From Phytomonospora endophytica (GTDB lineage Bacteria > Actinomycetota > Actinomycetes > Mycobacteriales > Micromonosporaceae), in assembly GCF_014202425.1 (NCBI RefSeq), contig NZ_JACHGT010000008.1, positions 198,646 through 262,645 of the forward strand: DNA of 64,000 bases, read 5' to 3'. This document shows positions 16,111 through 25,083 of the stretch, piece after piece. Below the pieces are notes generated by a model. The model saw nothing but the letters and a program-made list of their open reading frames with translations. It was not told the origin of the DNA and did not search any database. A program made the translations under genes and the position numbers. Within the stretch, counting starts at the first letter, position 1. Each line of letters begins with the position of its first letter.

Positions 16111-18153
16111 CTAGCCGAGGAACTCCGCGACCCGCGCGGCGAACTCGTCCTCGGACAGCACCGTGACGCCCAGCTCCTCGGCCTTGGTGACCTTCGATCC
16201 GGCGTTCTCCCCGGCGACGAGGATCGTCGTCTTCTTCGACACGCTCCCCGAGGACGTGCCGCCCGCGTCCTCGATCAGCGCGCGCATGTCGTTGCGGTTG
16301 CGCCCGGCGAGCGGCCCGTTCATGCCGCCGGTGACGACCACGACCTCGCCGTTGAGCGGACCGTCGGCGGCGCCCTCGGCGACCGGCTCGACCATGTTCA
16401 CCCCGGCCGCCGCCAGCTTCTCGATGACCGGACCGGCCGCCGCGATGTGCTCGGCGATCTTCGGCGCGTTCGCCGCCGGGAGCTTCGGGACGCGGGCGAG
16501 TGCGTCGGCGTCGGCGGCCCGGATCGCATCCATGGTCCCGAAGTAGCGCGCGATCTCGCGGGAGAGCGTGCGGCCGGTACGGACGATGCCCAGCGAACAG
16601 AAGACCCGGCTCAGCGGCTTCTCCTTCGCCGCCTCGATCTGCGTGAGGAGCGTGTCGGCGCGCTTCTCACTGCGCGCGGCGGCCGCGAGCTGCTCGCGGG
16701 TCAGGGTGAAGATGTCGCCGACGTCGGCGACGTCACCGGCCTCGACGAGCGCCTCCAGGAAGGTGTGCCCGAGGCCGTCGATGTCGAGCTGGTCGCGGCC
16801 AACGGCGTAGGACAGTGCGGCCAGCAGCCCGCAACCGCCGCTCGCGCCGCCGGCGCACTCCCAGCGCTCGCCGGAGGTGTCGATGGGGCCGCCGCACTTC
16901 GGGCACGCCGTCGGCAGCTCGATGGCGACGGCGTCGGGCCCGCGCAACGCCAGGACGGGCGCCTCGATGCGGGGGATGACGTCGCCGGCCTTGTAGACGT
17001 TGACGGTGTCGTTGATCATGAGGTCGTTCTTGGTGATGAACGCCGGGTTGTGCAGCGTGGCGTAGGTGACGACGCTGCCGTCGACCTCGACCGGTTCGAG
17101 GACCGCGCGCGGGGCGATGACGCCGGTGCGGCCGACGTTCCACTCCACGGCCAGGAGTTTCGTCTGGCGCTCGACCGGTGGCAGCTTGTAGGCGATGCCC
17201 CAATGCGGGTGGCGCGTGGCCAGGCCCGCGGTCTTCTGCTCGGCGAGGGCGTCGGCCTTGATGACGACGCCGTCGATCCCGAAGGGCAGCGAGCCGCGCA
17301 GCGCGGTGACCTCCTCGACGCGCGCCTGCACCTCCTCGATCGTGGCGTGCACGCGCAGGCCGGCGCCGTCGACGCTCGCCGTGGTCTGGACGCCCAGCGC
17401 GGCGATCTCGTCCATCACCGCCGAGTGCGAGGCGCCGGTGAGGACGCCGGAGTCGTCGAGGGCGACGGCGCCGTAGGCGAAGAAGGTCGTCGGGATGGCG
17501 TAGGAGCGCGACTTCATGCCGCGCAGCGAACCCGCCGTCCCGTTGCGCGGGTTGGAGAAGACCTTGGCCTTGTTCGCCAGTCGCAGCTCGTTCGCCGTCT
17601 CGAACTGCGCGGCCGTCAGCAGGACCTCCCCGCGAACCTCGACCGTGACCGGCCGCGCCAGCCGCTCCGGAAGCCCCACGACGGTCCCGATAGCCGCCGA
17701 GAGGTCCTCGCCGACCCGCCCGTCGCCGCGCCCGACCAGCTGCACCAGGCGCCCGTCGCGATAACGAGCCGCGATCGCCATCCCGTCGAGCTTCGGCTCG
17801 ACGGCGAAGCCCCCGGCCACCGGCCCGTCGAGACGGCGCTCCAGCGAAGCCCCCCACTTCACGAGCTCCTCGGCACTGAACACGTTGTCGAGGGAGAGCA
17901 TCGGGACGGTGTGTGCCACATCCCCGACCGGCGCCGCGCCCCCACCCACCTTCCCCACCGGCGAGTCAGCGCGGACGTGCGAGGGATGGGCCAGCTCATA
18001 CGCGACGAGCCCACGCAACAGCCCATCGAAAGTCGCGTCGTCAAGAGCACTGTCCCCCTCCCCGTAATAGGCCGCCGAAGCAGCCAACGCGGTGTCGACA
18101 CCCGCGTCATACTCGGCCCGGGACGAAATGGCAGCAACGGAAGCGATCGTCAT
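16111..18153 (-). CDS. ligA: NAD-dependent DNA ligase
   Basis: About 680 aa, normal for bacterial LigA, with all domains in order. Domain Ia carries the NAD-binding YY...DDATFD and SPVGKVGG motifs. The adenylation domain has catalytic Lys121 in EPKLDG. The OB fold follows, then a four-cysteine zinc finger (CPKCGG...ECAGGASGGCG), the helix-hairpin-helix region and a C-terminal BRCT domain (from about 600). It seals nicks using NAD. The start is uncertain: ATG 18153 leaves the expected N-terminal length, and an in-frame ATG at 18171 is possible. The sequence is rather divergent for an essential replicative ligase, so it could be a second copy. Confidence 0.85.
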   Translation of the reverse strand: MTIASVAAISSRAEYDAGVDTALAASAAYYGEGDSALDDATFDGLLRGLVAYELAHPSHVRADSPVGKVGGGAAPVGDVAHTVPMLSLDNVFSAEELVKWGASLERRLDGPVAGGFAVEPKLDGMAIAARYRDGRLVQLVGRGDGRVGEDLSAAIGTVVGLPERLARPVTVEVRGEVLLTAAQFETANELRLANKAKVFSNPRNGTAGSLRGMKSRSYAIPTTFFAYGAVALDDSGVLTGASHSAVMDEIAALGVQTTASVDGAGLRVHATIEEVQARVEEVTALRGSLPFGIDGVVIKADALAEQKTAGLATRHPHWGIAYKLPPVERQTKLLAVEWNVGRTGVIAPRAVLEPVEVDGSVVTYATLHNPAFITKNDLMINDTVNVYKAGDVIPRIEAPVLALRGPDAVAIELPTACPKCGGPIDTSGERWECAGGASGGCGLLAALSYAVGRDQLDIDGLGHTFLEALVEAGDVADVGDIFTLTREQLAAAARSEKRADTLLTQIEAAKEKPLSRVFCSLGIVRTGRTLSREIARYFGTMDAIRAADADALARVPKLPAANAPKIAEHIAAAGPVIEKLAAAGVNMVEPVAEGAADGPLNGEVVVVTGGMNGPLAGRNRNDMRALIEDAGGTSSGSVSKKTTILVAGENAGSKVTKAEELGVTVLSEDEFAARVAEFLG

Positions 18154-18330
18154 ACCCACATGATCCCGCATGGGTACGACACTTCCCGCCTGCACAAACA
18201 CCGCGGACACGCAGACCACGACAGTCTCAGAAGCAGGAAATGCGAACAGGACTCCAGGGGTCAAACAGGCGTAAAATGATACTCGCTACCAAGCCCGACC
18301 ACCCCCAGGTGCGCTCATCCGCGCACAACC

Positions 18331-18398
18331 GGGCCTCTAGCTCAATGGCAGAGCTGCGGACTTTTAAGCTCCGGCGCAGGATCCGAGCCCGGTTGGCA
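18331..18398 (+). pseudogene. truncated tRNA-Lys copy (5' half only)
   Basis: Bases 18331-18367 are identical to the 5' half of the intact tRNA-Lys at 23430, up to the end of the anticodon loop (CTTTTAA). After that the anticodon stem cannot pair and the T arm is replaced by unrelated or decayed sequence. The roughly 60 bases upstream also resemble the region upstream of the intact gene (ACCCCCAGGT...GCTCAT), so the promoter was copied too. It probably marks a recombination junction. Confidence 0.7.
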
Positions 18399-18404
18399 CA
18401 TGCA

Positions 18405-18605
18405 CTACGTCATGGCCGATGATCCGGGTTCGTGGCGAACGGTGTCCGATCACCTCAAGATGCGCTTCTAATCAACCTTGACTAGATGTTTCCTCCGCGT
18501 GTACTCTGGCCAAGTAATCAAACTTGACTAGCGTCGACCAATCCGTTCGCAACGCCGAGAGAAGGAATCGAACCCATGGGAAAGCTCGCGATCGAGACGA
18601 GAGGG
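18405..18605 (+). repeat. 201-bp direct repeat, copy 1
   Basis: Near-identical to 19151-19351 with no net length difference. It contains the last 20 or so codons of a padR-like gene (YVMADDPGSWRTV...stop), the intergenic promoter/operator region, and the first codons of the ABC ATPase gene ([11 protein letters not shown]). Copy 1 therefore carries a padR tail without its body. Confidence 0.9.
18469..18531 (+). promoter_or_regulatory. padR promoter with paired 17-bp operators
   Basis: Two near-identical sites, TAATCAACCTTGACTAG (18469-18485) and TAATCAAACTTGACTAG (18515-18531), each contain a TCAA/TTGA dyad and are spaced 46 bp centre to centre. The first overlaps a -35 box (TTGACT, 18478-18483) followed after 18 bp by TACTCT (18502-18507). 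A PadR dimer bound at both sites would block transcription. Confidence 0.6.
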
Positions 18606-19217
18606 CTGAGCGGAGGCGGGCGCGTGTCGGCGACGAAGCTCCTGGTGCTCGGTATCGTGCACCTCTCCGGCGGCGCGCATGGCTACCAGGTGCGGTCCGA
18701 ACTGCAGAGCTGGGGTGCGGAGAGTTGGGCCAAGATCAAGCCCGGCTCGATTTATCACGCGCTGAAGAAGGCGGCGGCTGATGGCCTCCTCACCGAACAC
18801 GCCGAGCCGGGCAACTCCGGGCCGGAGCGCGTTCTGTACCGCGCGACAACCCGGGGACGTGACGAGATGGTCGAACTGGTCCGCGACGGTCTGCGGCGGA
18901 CCCACGACCCGGACATGCTCAACGCGTCCATCGCCATGTTGCCCATGCTGACCAGGACAGATGCCATCGCGCACATTAACGAGCGGGTCGCGCGCCTGGA
19001 AGCGGAGCTCGTAGTGCAGGCCAAGTGGCGGGAGCACCCCAATCGGGACACCCCCGAGCACGTCCGCGATCAGGCCGAACTGTGGGCGGGACACGCACGC
19101 ACCGAACTGGAGTGGGCGAAGAGCCTGAGCAGACGACTGTCTGAGGGCGCCTACGTCATGGCCGATGATCCGGGTTCGTGGCGAACGGTCCACGATCACC
19201 TCAATATGCACTCCTAA
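18576..19217 (+). CDS. PadR-family transcriptional regulator
   Basis: The 213-aa product has the PadR winged helix at residues about 17-95 (LLVLGIVHLSGGAHGYQV; WAKIKPGSIYHALKKAAADGLL; YRATTRGRDEMVELV). A C-terminal dimerisation helix pair (Vir_Reg-type) follows. PadR proteins repress drug-efflux operons and release DNA on ligand binding. The start at ATG 18576 lies inside a duplicated piece of the ABC gene, so the first 11 residues are borrowed from DrrA and are foreign to PadR. The ancestral start is probably GTG 18624, which has GGAG upstream. It controls the drrAB genes downstream. Confidence 0.9.
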   Translation: MGKLAIETRGLSGGGRVSATKLLVLGIVHLSGGAHGYQVRSELQSWGAESWAKIKPGSIYHALKKAAADGLLTEHAEPGNSGPERVLYRATTRGRDEMVELVRDGLRRTHDPDMLNASIAMLPMLTRTDAIAHINERVARLEAELVVQAKWREHPNRDTPEHVRDQAELWAGHARTELEWAKSLSRRLSEGAYVMADDPGSWRTVHDHLNMHS

Positions 19218-19351
19218 TCAACCTTGACCAGATGTTTCCTCCGCATGCACTCCGACCAAGTAGTCAAACTTGACTAGCGTCGACCAATCCGTTCGCAACA
19301 CCGAGAGAAGGAATGGAACCCATGGGAAAGCTCGCGATCGAGACGAGAGGG
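19151..19351 (+). repeat. 201-bp direct repeat, copy 2
   Basis: Second copy of the 18405-18605 repeat. Here the padR tail belongs to the full gene and the [11 protein letters not shown] codons continue into the real ABC ATPase. Confidence 0.9.
19215..19277 (+). promoter_or_regulatory. drrA promoter region with paired operators
   Basis: The same operator pair occurs as TAATCAACCTTGACCAG (19215-19231) and TAGTCAAACTTGACTAG (19261-19277). The padR stop codon TAA is the first triplet of the first site. The -35 is TTGACC. The sequence aligned with copy 1's -10 is TGCACT, a poorer match, so this copy may be the weaker promoter. Confidence 0.55.
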
Positions 19352-20287
19352 TTGAAGAAGAGCTTCGGTGCGACCCACGCGGTCGCCGGTGTGGACCTGG
19401 CCGTGAGTGCCGGGGGCGTGTACGGCGTGCTCGGTCCGAACGGGGCGGGCAAGACCACCACGATCCGCATGCTGGCCACGCTCCTGCGCCCCGACGCCGG
19501 AGAGGCGCAAGTGCTCGGCCACGACGTCGTGCGTGACGCCCAGGCGGTGCGGAGCAGGGTGGGCCTCACCGGACAGTTCGCGTCGGTCGACGAAGACCTC
19601 ACCGGGGTGGAGAACCTGTTGCTGCTCGCCAGGCTGCTCGGCTACTCACGCCGCCGAGGCAGGGAGCGGGCGACCGACCTGCTCGACGCGTTCGGTCTTG
19701 CCGAGGCCGCCGAGCGGCAGGTGAAGAAGTACTCCGGCGGGATGCGCAGACGTATCGACATCGCAGCGAGCCTGGTCGTCCCCCCGGAACTGATCTTCCT
19801 CGACGAGCCGACCACCGGGCTCGACCCGCGCAGCAGGAACCAGGTGTGGGAGATCGTCAGGGTCATGGTGGCCGAGGGCACCACCGTGCTGCTCACCACG
19901 CAGTACCTCGACGAAGCCGACCAGCTGGCCGACCGCATCGCCGTGATCGACCACGGAAAGGTCATCGCCGAGGGTTCGAGCGGCCAGCTCAAGGCATCGG
20001 TCGGTGCCGGCTCGCTGCATGTACGCCTACGTGTGCCCGAGCAGCGGGCCGAGGCCGAACGGGTCCTCGCCGGCGTCCTCGACGTGCCGATCGAGCTCTC
20101 CGCCGACCCGGTCGCGCTGTCCGCGGGGATCTCCGACCCCGAGCGGGTCGCCCGCGCCCTGGCCGAGCTGTCCCGCGGGGGCATCGACGTCACCGAGTTC
20201 GCGCTCGGCCAGCCGAGCCTGGACGAGGTGTTTCTCGCCCTGACCGGTCACCCGGCCGAGGAGCCACCCGAGGAGGATGCCGCATGA
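19322..20287 (+). CDS. drrA: drug-efflux ABC transporter ATP-binding protein (DrrA family)
   Basis: The 321-aa ATPase contains Walker A ([10 protein letters not shown], about residue 38), the Q-loop, signature YSGGMRRR (about 140), Walker [13 protein letters not shown] and the switch His region. A DrrA-type C-terminal domain follows (about 220-321) with [18 protein letters not shown]. It energises export of hydrophobic compounds by the DrrB permease. ATG 19322 sits 11 bases after AGAAGGA; ATG 19313 is an alternative. The stop overlaps drrB (ATGA). Confidence 0.92.
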   Translation: MGKLAIETRGLKKSFGATHAVAGVDLAVSAGGVYGVLGPNGAGKTTTIRMLATLLRPDAGEAQVLGHDVVRDAQAVRSRVGLTGQFASVDEDLTGVENLLLLARLLGYSRRRGRERATDLLDAFGLAEAAERQVKKYSGGMRRRIDIAASLVVPPELIFLDEPTTGLDPRSRNQVWEIVRVMVAEGTTVLLTTQYLDEADQLADRIAVIDHGKVIAEGSSGQLKASVGAGSLHVRLRVPEQRAEAERVLAGVLDVPIELSADPVALSAGISDPERVARALAELSRGGIDVTEFALGQPSLDEVFLALTGHPAEEPPEEDAA

Positions 20288-21129
20288 ATACCACGTCCGC
20301 GGAGCAGGCGTCGGTGCTGGTCACCGAGGACGCGCTGCGCAGTGTGCTGTTGGCCGGCGAGCGGCCGGCTCGGCCTGGCCCGGTGCTCACCTCGTTGACA
20401 TTCGGCTGGCGCGCTCTGCTGAAGATCAAACACGTCCCGGAGCAGCTCGTCGACGTGACCATGTTCCCGATCATGTTCACGCTGATGTTCACCTACCTGT
20501 TCGGTGGCGCGCTCGCCGGGTCGACGCAGGAGTACCTGCGGTTCCTGCTGCCCGGCATCCTGGTGCAGGCGAACGTCATGATCACCATGAACACCGGCAT
20601 AACGCTGAACACCGACATCCAGAAGGGGGTGTTCGACAGGTTCAGGTCACTTCCGGTGTGGCGACCGTCGCCGCTGGTCGGCGCCCTGCTCGGCGATGTG
20701 ATGCGCTACTCGATCGGGTCGGTGATCGTGATCGCGCTCGGATTGGTCCTGGGGTTCCGGCCGGAGGGTGGCGCCGTCGGGGTGGTGCTCTCGGTGGTGC
20801 TGTTGCTGGTGTTCTCGTTCTGCCTGTCGTGGCTGTGGACGATGCTCAGCCTGATCCTGCGCACGCCGAATTCGGTGGCTGGGGTCAGCATGATGGTGAT
20901 GTTCCCGCTGACGTTCGTGAGCAACATCTTCGTGGACCCGAAGACGATGCCCGGGTGGTTGCAGGCGGTCGTCGAGGTCAACCCGATCACCCACCTGGCG
21001 ACCGTGGTACGCGGCCTGATGCACGGCTCGGTGCCGGCCGGGGAAATCGGCTGGGTGCTCGTCTCGTCCGTACTTCTCGTCGCGGTCTTCGGTCCCATCG
21101 CCATGGTTCTCTACCGCAACAAGAAGTAG
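20284..21129 (+). CDS. drrB: drug-efflux ABC transporter permease (DrrB family)
   Basis: The 281-aa ABC-2-type permease has six hydrophobic segments, a cytoplasmic N-terminal helix and the family motif [15 protein letters not shown] after the second helix pair. The [12 protein letters not shown]...NPITH region precedes the last helix. With DrrA it forms an exporter for an anthracycline-like or other amphipathic drug. It is translationally coupled to drrA. Confidence 0.92.
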   Translation: MNTTSAEQASVLVTEDALRSVLLAGERPARPGPVLTSLTFGWRALLKIKHVPEQLVDVTMFPIMFTLMFTYLFGGALAGSTQEYLRFLLPGILVQANVMITMNTGITLNTDIQKGVFDRFRSLPVWRPSPLVGALLGDVMRYSIGSVIVIALGLVLGFRPEGGAVGVVLSVVLLLVFSFCLSWLWTMLSLILRTPNSVAGVSMMVMFPLTFVSNIFVDPKTMPGWLQAVVEVNPITHLATVVRGLMHGSVPAGEIGWVLVSSVLLVAVFGPIAMVLYRNKK

Positions 21130-21231
21130 ATGCCGCTACCGCGAGCACTTGGTCGAATCAACTCCGACAACCCGGCCAACTCGGCCAACGCCATCACCGA
21201 TACCAGGCCCGGACACGACAAGGAGAGCCGA

Positions 21232-21654
21232 ATGAGCACCATCCCCAAGAACAACTCGGAAACCGTTGCGCACACGCCCGGGCGGGCGAGCAGCATCGGG
21301 GTCTGGATTCTGCAAGTCGTGCTGGCGGCGATCATCGCCGGCGGCGGAATCTCGAAGCTCGCCGGCGACCCGGTCATGGTGGACATGTTCGCCGACATCG
21401 GGGCCGGCCAGTGGCTCCGGTACCTGGTCGGAGCGCTGGAGGTCGCGGGAGGGGTCGGGCTTCTGATCCCGGCGCTGGCGGGCCTGGCCAGTCTGGGGTT
21501 GGCGGCGTTGCTGACCGGTGCTGTCATCACCGATCAGTTCGTGCTCAAGCAGAGCCCTTGGCTGCCGCTCGCCCTTCTCGTCGTGGCGGCCGTGATCGCA
21601 AGGGTGCGGTGGTCGCGCACCGAGGCCGTCGTCGGCACGCTGCTCAGGCGCTGA
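21232..21654 (+). CDS. DoxX-family membrane protein
   Basis: ATG 21232 has AGGAGA upstream; a longer in-frame start at 21130 lacks one. The 140-aa product has four membrane segments. It shows the DoxX pattern, a first helix with GGGISKLAGDPVMVDMFADIG followed by GALEVAGGVGLLIPALAG. DoxX-like proteins take part in membrane redox or sulfur metabolism in some bacteria; here it is more likely an accessory to the drug-response operon. It lies about 100 bp after drrB on the same strand. Confidence 0.85.
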   Translation: MSTIPKNNSETVAHTPGRASSIGVWILQVVLAAIIAGGGISKLAGDPVMVDMFADIGAGQWLRYLVGALEVAGGVGLLIPALAGLASLGLAALLTGAVITDQFVLKQSPWLPLALLVVAAVIARVRWSRTEAVVGTLLRR

Positions 21655-21681
21655 GACAAACCTCTCGAACGGAGATGTGAG

Positions 21682-22515
21682 ATGAACGAGATGGCCTTTC
21701 GCGTGACATCAACCGATGGCACCACCATCGCCTACGACAGGGAAGGAAGCGGTCCGGCCGTCATTCTGGTGGGCGGGGCACTCGACGAGGGGGTGGAGAA
21801 CGCTCCCTTGGCGCCGGCTCTCGCCGAGCACTTCACGGTCTACAACTATGCCCGTCGGGGACGCGGCGCGAGCGGCTTCACCGAGCCGTACGCCGTGGAA
21901 AGGGAGATCGAGGACCTGGATGCGTTGATCGCGGAGGCGGGCGGCTCGGCACACCTGTTCGGGGCGTCCTCAGGCGGCGCGCTGGCGCTGGAGGCCGCCG
22001 CGGCCGGGTCGGCCATCGACACGATCGCCGTCTGGGAGGTGCCCTACGCGGTCGGGGACGACATACGCCCGCGATTCGAGGAGTACATCGCGGACACCCG
22101 ACGCGCCTTCGACGCCGGGCGAGACGAGGAGGTTCTCGAACTGTTCATGCGCATGACCGGCGCCTCCGACGACAACATCGCGGCCAGGAAAGCGGCAGGC
22201 AAGCAGACGGCGCATTGGGCGCATTCGGTCGCCCTCGCGCCCACGCTGGTCCACGACAGCGTCTTCCTCAATCGCTACCAATTGCCGGCCGATCGACTGG
22301 CAACGGTCACCCAACCGGTCCTGGTCACCACCGGAGGGCCGATCACGGTCCCTTATATGGCAGGCCTGCCCTCGGACTTCTTCGACCGCGCAGCCGACGA
22401 GCTTGCAGACCTACTACCCCGCGCTCAACGGGAGATCTTCGAAGGGCCGGATCACGTCGTCGACCCCCAGACCGTCGGCCCGCTGTTGCTACGGTTCTTC
22501 AGCACCGAACACTGA
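21682..22515 (+). CDS. alpha/beta-hydrolase
   Basis: The 277-aa protein has the alpha/beta-hydrolase fold: oxyanion region ILVGGALD, nucleophile elbow GASSGG (Ser96, about residues 94-99) and catalytic His in GPDHVVD (about 256). The acid probably lies near residue 220-235. It follows doxX by 27 bp behind a GGAG site, so it is the last gene of the padR-drrAB-doxX unit and may modify or inactivate the compound that the exporter removes. Confidence 0.85.
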   Translation: MNEMAFRVTSTDGTTIAYDREGSGPAVILVGGALDEGVENAPLAPALAEHFTVYNYARRGRGASGFTEPYAVEREIEDLDALIAEAGGSAHLFGASSGGALALEAAAAGSAIDTIAVWEVPYAVGDDIRPRFEEYIADTRRAFDAGRDEEVLELFMRMTGASDDNIAARKAAGKQTAHWAHSVALAPTLVHDSVFLNRYQLPADRLATVTQPVLVTTGGPITVPYMAGLPSDFFDRAADELADLLPRAQREIFEGPDHVVDPQTVGPLLLRFFSTEH

Positions 22516-22832
22516 GGGGCCCGCGAGGTGTTGTGGGAATACCGATGAGGCACCGCGCAAGTAAATCTTCGTCGCGCCAGGGACACGGGGCGGACATACT
22601 CGCTGCTCATCGGCTCCGTCGTCGGTCATACCCCGCACTCCGGGCCGACTCAGTACGGCCCACCGAAGCCCTGCGCAGCACATGACCAGGCACCTCGGTA
22701 GGGCCAGTCATTCCGGGCTGTGGTCGCATGCGGTCACCGTTTCGCTCTGGGATGTCCAACCGCGCGCTGCAGCGCAAGCACGGCGAAGCGGATCTTCGAT
22801 CGACCTTGACGAACATGACGGGGCCGGGTGGT
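22516..22832. other. gene-less stretch before insertion-sequence debris
   Basis: About 320 bp with no supported gene, tRNA or clear hairpin. It lies between the hydrolase gene and transposase fragments and may itself be decayed mobile DNA. Confidence 0.4.
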
Positions 22833-23098
22833 GTCGTACTGGATGGTCCGCGTAGACGTCGCCACCCGACGCCGTGAGATTCGCGTCGAGGTCTGACGGG
22901 AACCTGCCAACGCGTTCATCCCGCAAGAGCACCTCCCGGGCCGCGAGGCCGAGGTTGACTTCGGCGACGTCGCCATTTGCCTGCGCGGCGAGCTCGTAAC
23001 CTGTACTCACTTCGGGCCCCGTTTGTTGATCATGTTGGGTGAAGGAGGCGTTTGCAGAGCAGGTCGAGTCCGGCTCGTCCATACGTCTGTTGCTTGAG
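22833..23098 (+). pseudogene. IS21-type transposase (IstA) fragment
   Basis: The plus-strand frame reads VDVATRRREIRVEV, an in-frame TGA, then AFIPQEHLPGREAEVDFGDV and LRGELVTCTHF, the block that opens the catalytic core of IS21 IstA transposases (first catalytic Asp in EVDFGD). The rest of the core, istB and the terminal repeats are absent. This is a dead remnant. Recognisable homology fades after about 22990. Confidence 0.65.
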
Positions 23099-23134
23099 CA
23101 TCTTGGTGGGGCTGACGATAACTTCGACGGCGCC
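23030..23134 (-). pseudogene. C-terminal fragment of a transposase (ISL3-like)
   Basis: The last 35 codons (MGAVEV...TKMLKQQTYGRAGLDLLCKRLL..., stop at 23030) resemble the common C-terminus of ISL3-type transposases, where a KR-M-GRAGF-LLR-R motif closes the protein. Nothing upstream continues the family. Remnant only. Confidence 0.45.
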
Positions 23135-23429
23135 CATCGCTCTGACGGTCGGGCGGGCTGCGTTCGACCATCCACAATGGACTTGCGATGGCTCGAAAAC
23201 GGCTCGGTGGGCGCCCGGACAGCCCGGCACAAGCCGTCACGGCCCGGTATATCCCGAACTCCGCGAACCCCTGACCCGATCTGTGCGTCTCGTGTGCCTG
23301 ACCTGTGCCGCGGCCCGAAACGGCCACAGAAAACAGGACTTCGCAGGGTAAATAGACACGAAAGCATACTCGGTACCGCCGTCCCGGACCCCCAGGTATG
23401 CTCATCGCGCGTGTGCCTGAGGCACGCGC

Positions 23430-23504
23430 GGGCCTCTAGCTCAATGGCAGAGCTGCGGACTTTTAATCCGTAGGTTCAGGGTTCGAGTCCCTGGGGGCCC
23501 ACCA
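23430..23504 (+). tRNA. tRNA-Lys (anticodon TTT)
   Basis: The complete cloverleaf reads from the sequence: acceptor GGGCCTC pairs with GGGGCCC (one G-T), D arm GCTCAATGGCAGAGC, anticodon stem GCGGA/TCCGT around loop CTTTTAA (anticodon TTT), T arm CAGGGTTCGAGTCCCTG, discriminator A and encoded CCA. Its 3' part (from 23458) is the attachment core of the island that follows. Confidence 0.95.
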
Positions 23505-23525
23505 AGTTGACCTGCACGTACTCAC

Positions 23526-24830
23526 CTACGTCGTCTCCTGTGTAGACGATGGGTGCCTTGCGGCTTCGTCGGCTTCTCTTCGCCTTGCGGTGTGGTTTGG
23601 CCGTTTGGTCATTGCTGTGGCCGTGCCGACTTCGGTCTCGGTGTTCTCAGTGGCTAGTGAGCGCTGCTCACGTAGGCCCCCGCGCAGGTTCGCCACGACC
23701 GGTTGCCACACCCGCCGACCGGTGGCTCGGGCGGTGTCGAGGATCAGCCGAGCGGTCGCGGCAGCGGCCTTGTGCGGAGCCTGAGGCAGGATCGAGGTGT
23801 AGGTGTCGGCGGGTCAGGACAATGCTGGCGTGGCCGAGCTGATCCTGAACGATCTTGAGGTCCCGCCGGCGCTGTGCGCCAGGCTCGCAGCTCCGTGCCG
23901 CAGGTCATGGAGCCGGATCGACGGTAGGTCGTACCGGTCGGAGGGGAGCCGGAACCTGCTGGTCAGGTAGCCCGGGGGATTCGATCGGCCATCTGGGCGG
24001 GTGAGCACAAACCCTGTTCCATGCCACGTGTCGCCTGCCGCGAGGCGTTCACGCTCCTGGTACCCGGCGTGTTCGCGCAGAAGTGCGATGGTGTGGCGGT
24101 CAAGAGCAATGGTTCGCTGGCTGGCGCGGCTCTTGGGCGGACTGACGTAGATCACTCGACCGAGTCTCGCCAACTGCTGGGTGATCGACAGCTGCCGGCG
24201 TTCGAGATCGACATCCGTCCACCGCAGCCCAGCAGCTTCACCTCGACGCAGACCACCGAAGGCAATCAGGGACCACAGCACGTATTGCCGATCATGTTGC
24301 ATGCTCTCAAGAAACAGCGCGAGCTGCGCCGCGGTCCACACCGCAACCGCCGGGCGCTCACCAGTCCTCCGCCAAGCATCGACTCGGCCGGGCGTCCAGA
24401 CCACCGCGTGTGAGCGGGTGCGGGTTCGCGAGCTCAACGCGCCGGGCCGGGTTGTCCGTGATCAGGCTCTCCCGGATGGCGCCGTTGAGAACGGCTCGCG
24501 GAGTCGCGCAGACACGCTGCAAGGTCGAAGCCGCGCACAGCCTGCCGTATCGGTTGGTTCGAGTACCCAGTTCGGCGAACATCGCCGTCACGTGTTGACA
24601 CGTCAGTTCGGCGAGACTGATCCTGTCAAGGTAGGGCGCCATGAGGTCGATGTGCTGGGCTGTAGGACCGCGCCGTGGTAAGGCAGATCGTCTTGCGGCG
24701 GACATGCGAACCGCGGCCAGCGCGTTACGCTCCACGAGCACCCGGTGGCCTGGGCTTGGGATTGCGCCAGCAGCTCTTCCTTCGCGGAGATCGCCGCGGC
24801 ACGCGAAGCGAAACCGCCGCGGCGAACACG
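23526..24830 (-). pseudogene. tyrosine recombinase (integrase), multiple frameshifts
   Basis: Read on the minus strand, an AP2-like N-terminal scrap (RAAAISAKEELLAQ) precedes a core-binding domain (YLDRISLAELTCQHVTAMF...STLQRVCATPRAVLNGAIRE). The catalytic domain has Arg in FGGLRRGEAAGLRW, HDLRHGAAS, QDQLGHAS and the nucleophile Tyr in DTYTSILPQ. These pieces lie in different frames, with breaks near 24400, 23880 and 23815, and the frame closes at 23526. All catalytic residues are still readable, so the decay is recent. Its place next to the tRNA-Lys attachment site shows that it inserted the island. Confidence 0.8.
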
Positions 24831-24844
24831 ATCCCTTCCACAAC

Positions 24845-25083
24845 ATGGCTGAGCTCGTCGAAGGCGGAGAAGGCACCCTCGCCGACATCGCCCGGGCACT
24901 GGTCGAGGACATCCGCAAGAACCTAAGCGTCGACTGGCTCTCCCGGGAACCTGTCGGGGCCAAGCTCCGCACCCGCATCCGCCGCCTCCTCGCCCGCTAC
25001 GACTACCCACCCGAGGAAGAACGCCAGGCCGTCGACCTGGTCATCAAGCAGATGGAGACCTTCGCCAACGAATGGGCCCTGCT
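24845..25083 (+). pseudogene. C-terminal scrap of a type I restriction HsdR subunit
   Basis: The frame from ATG 24845 reads GTLADIARALVEDIRKNLSVDW, then REPVGAKLRTRIRRLLARYDYPPEE...VIKQMETFANEW, the conserved end of HsdR (the region after the helicase domains that contacts the methylase). The nuclease and helicase parts are missing and no hsdM or hsdS is nearby. It is a relic inside the island. Residues after FANEWA lose similarity. Confidence 0.7.
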
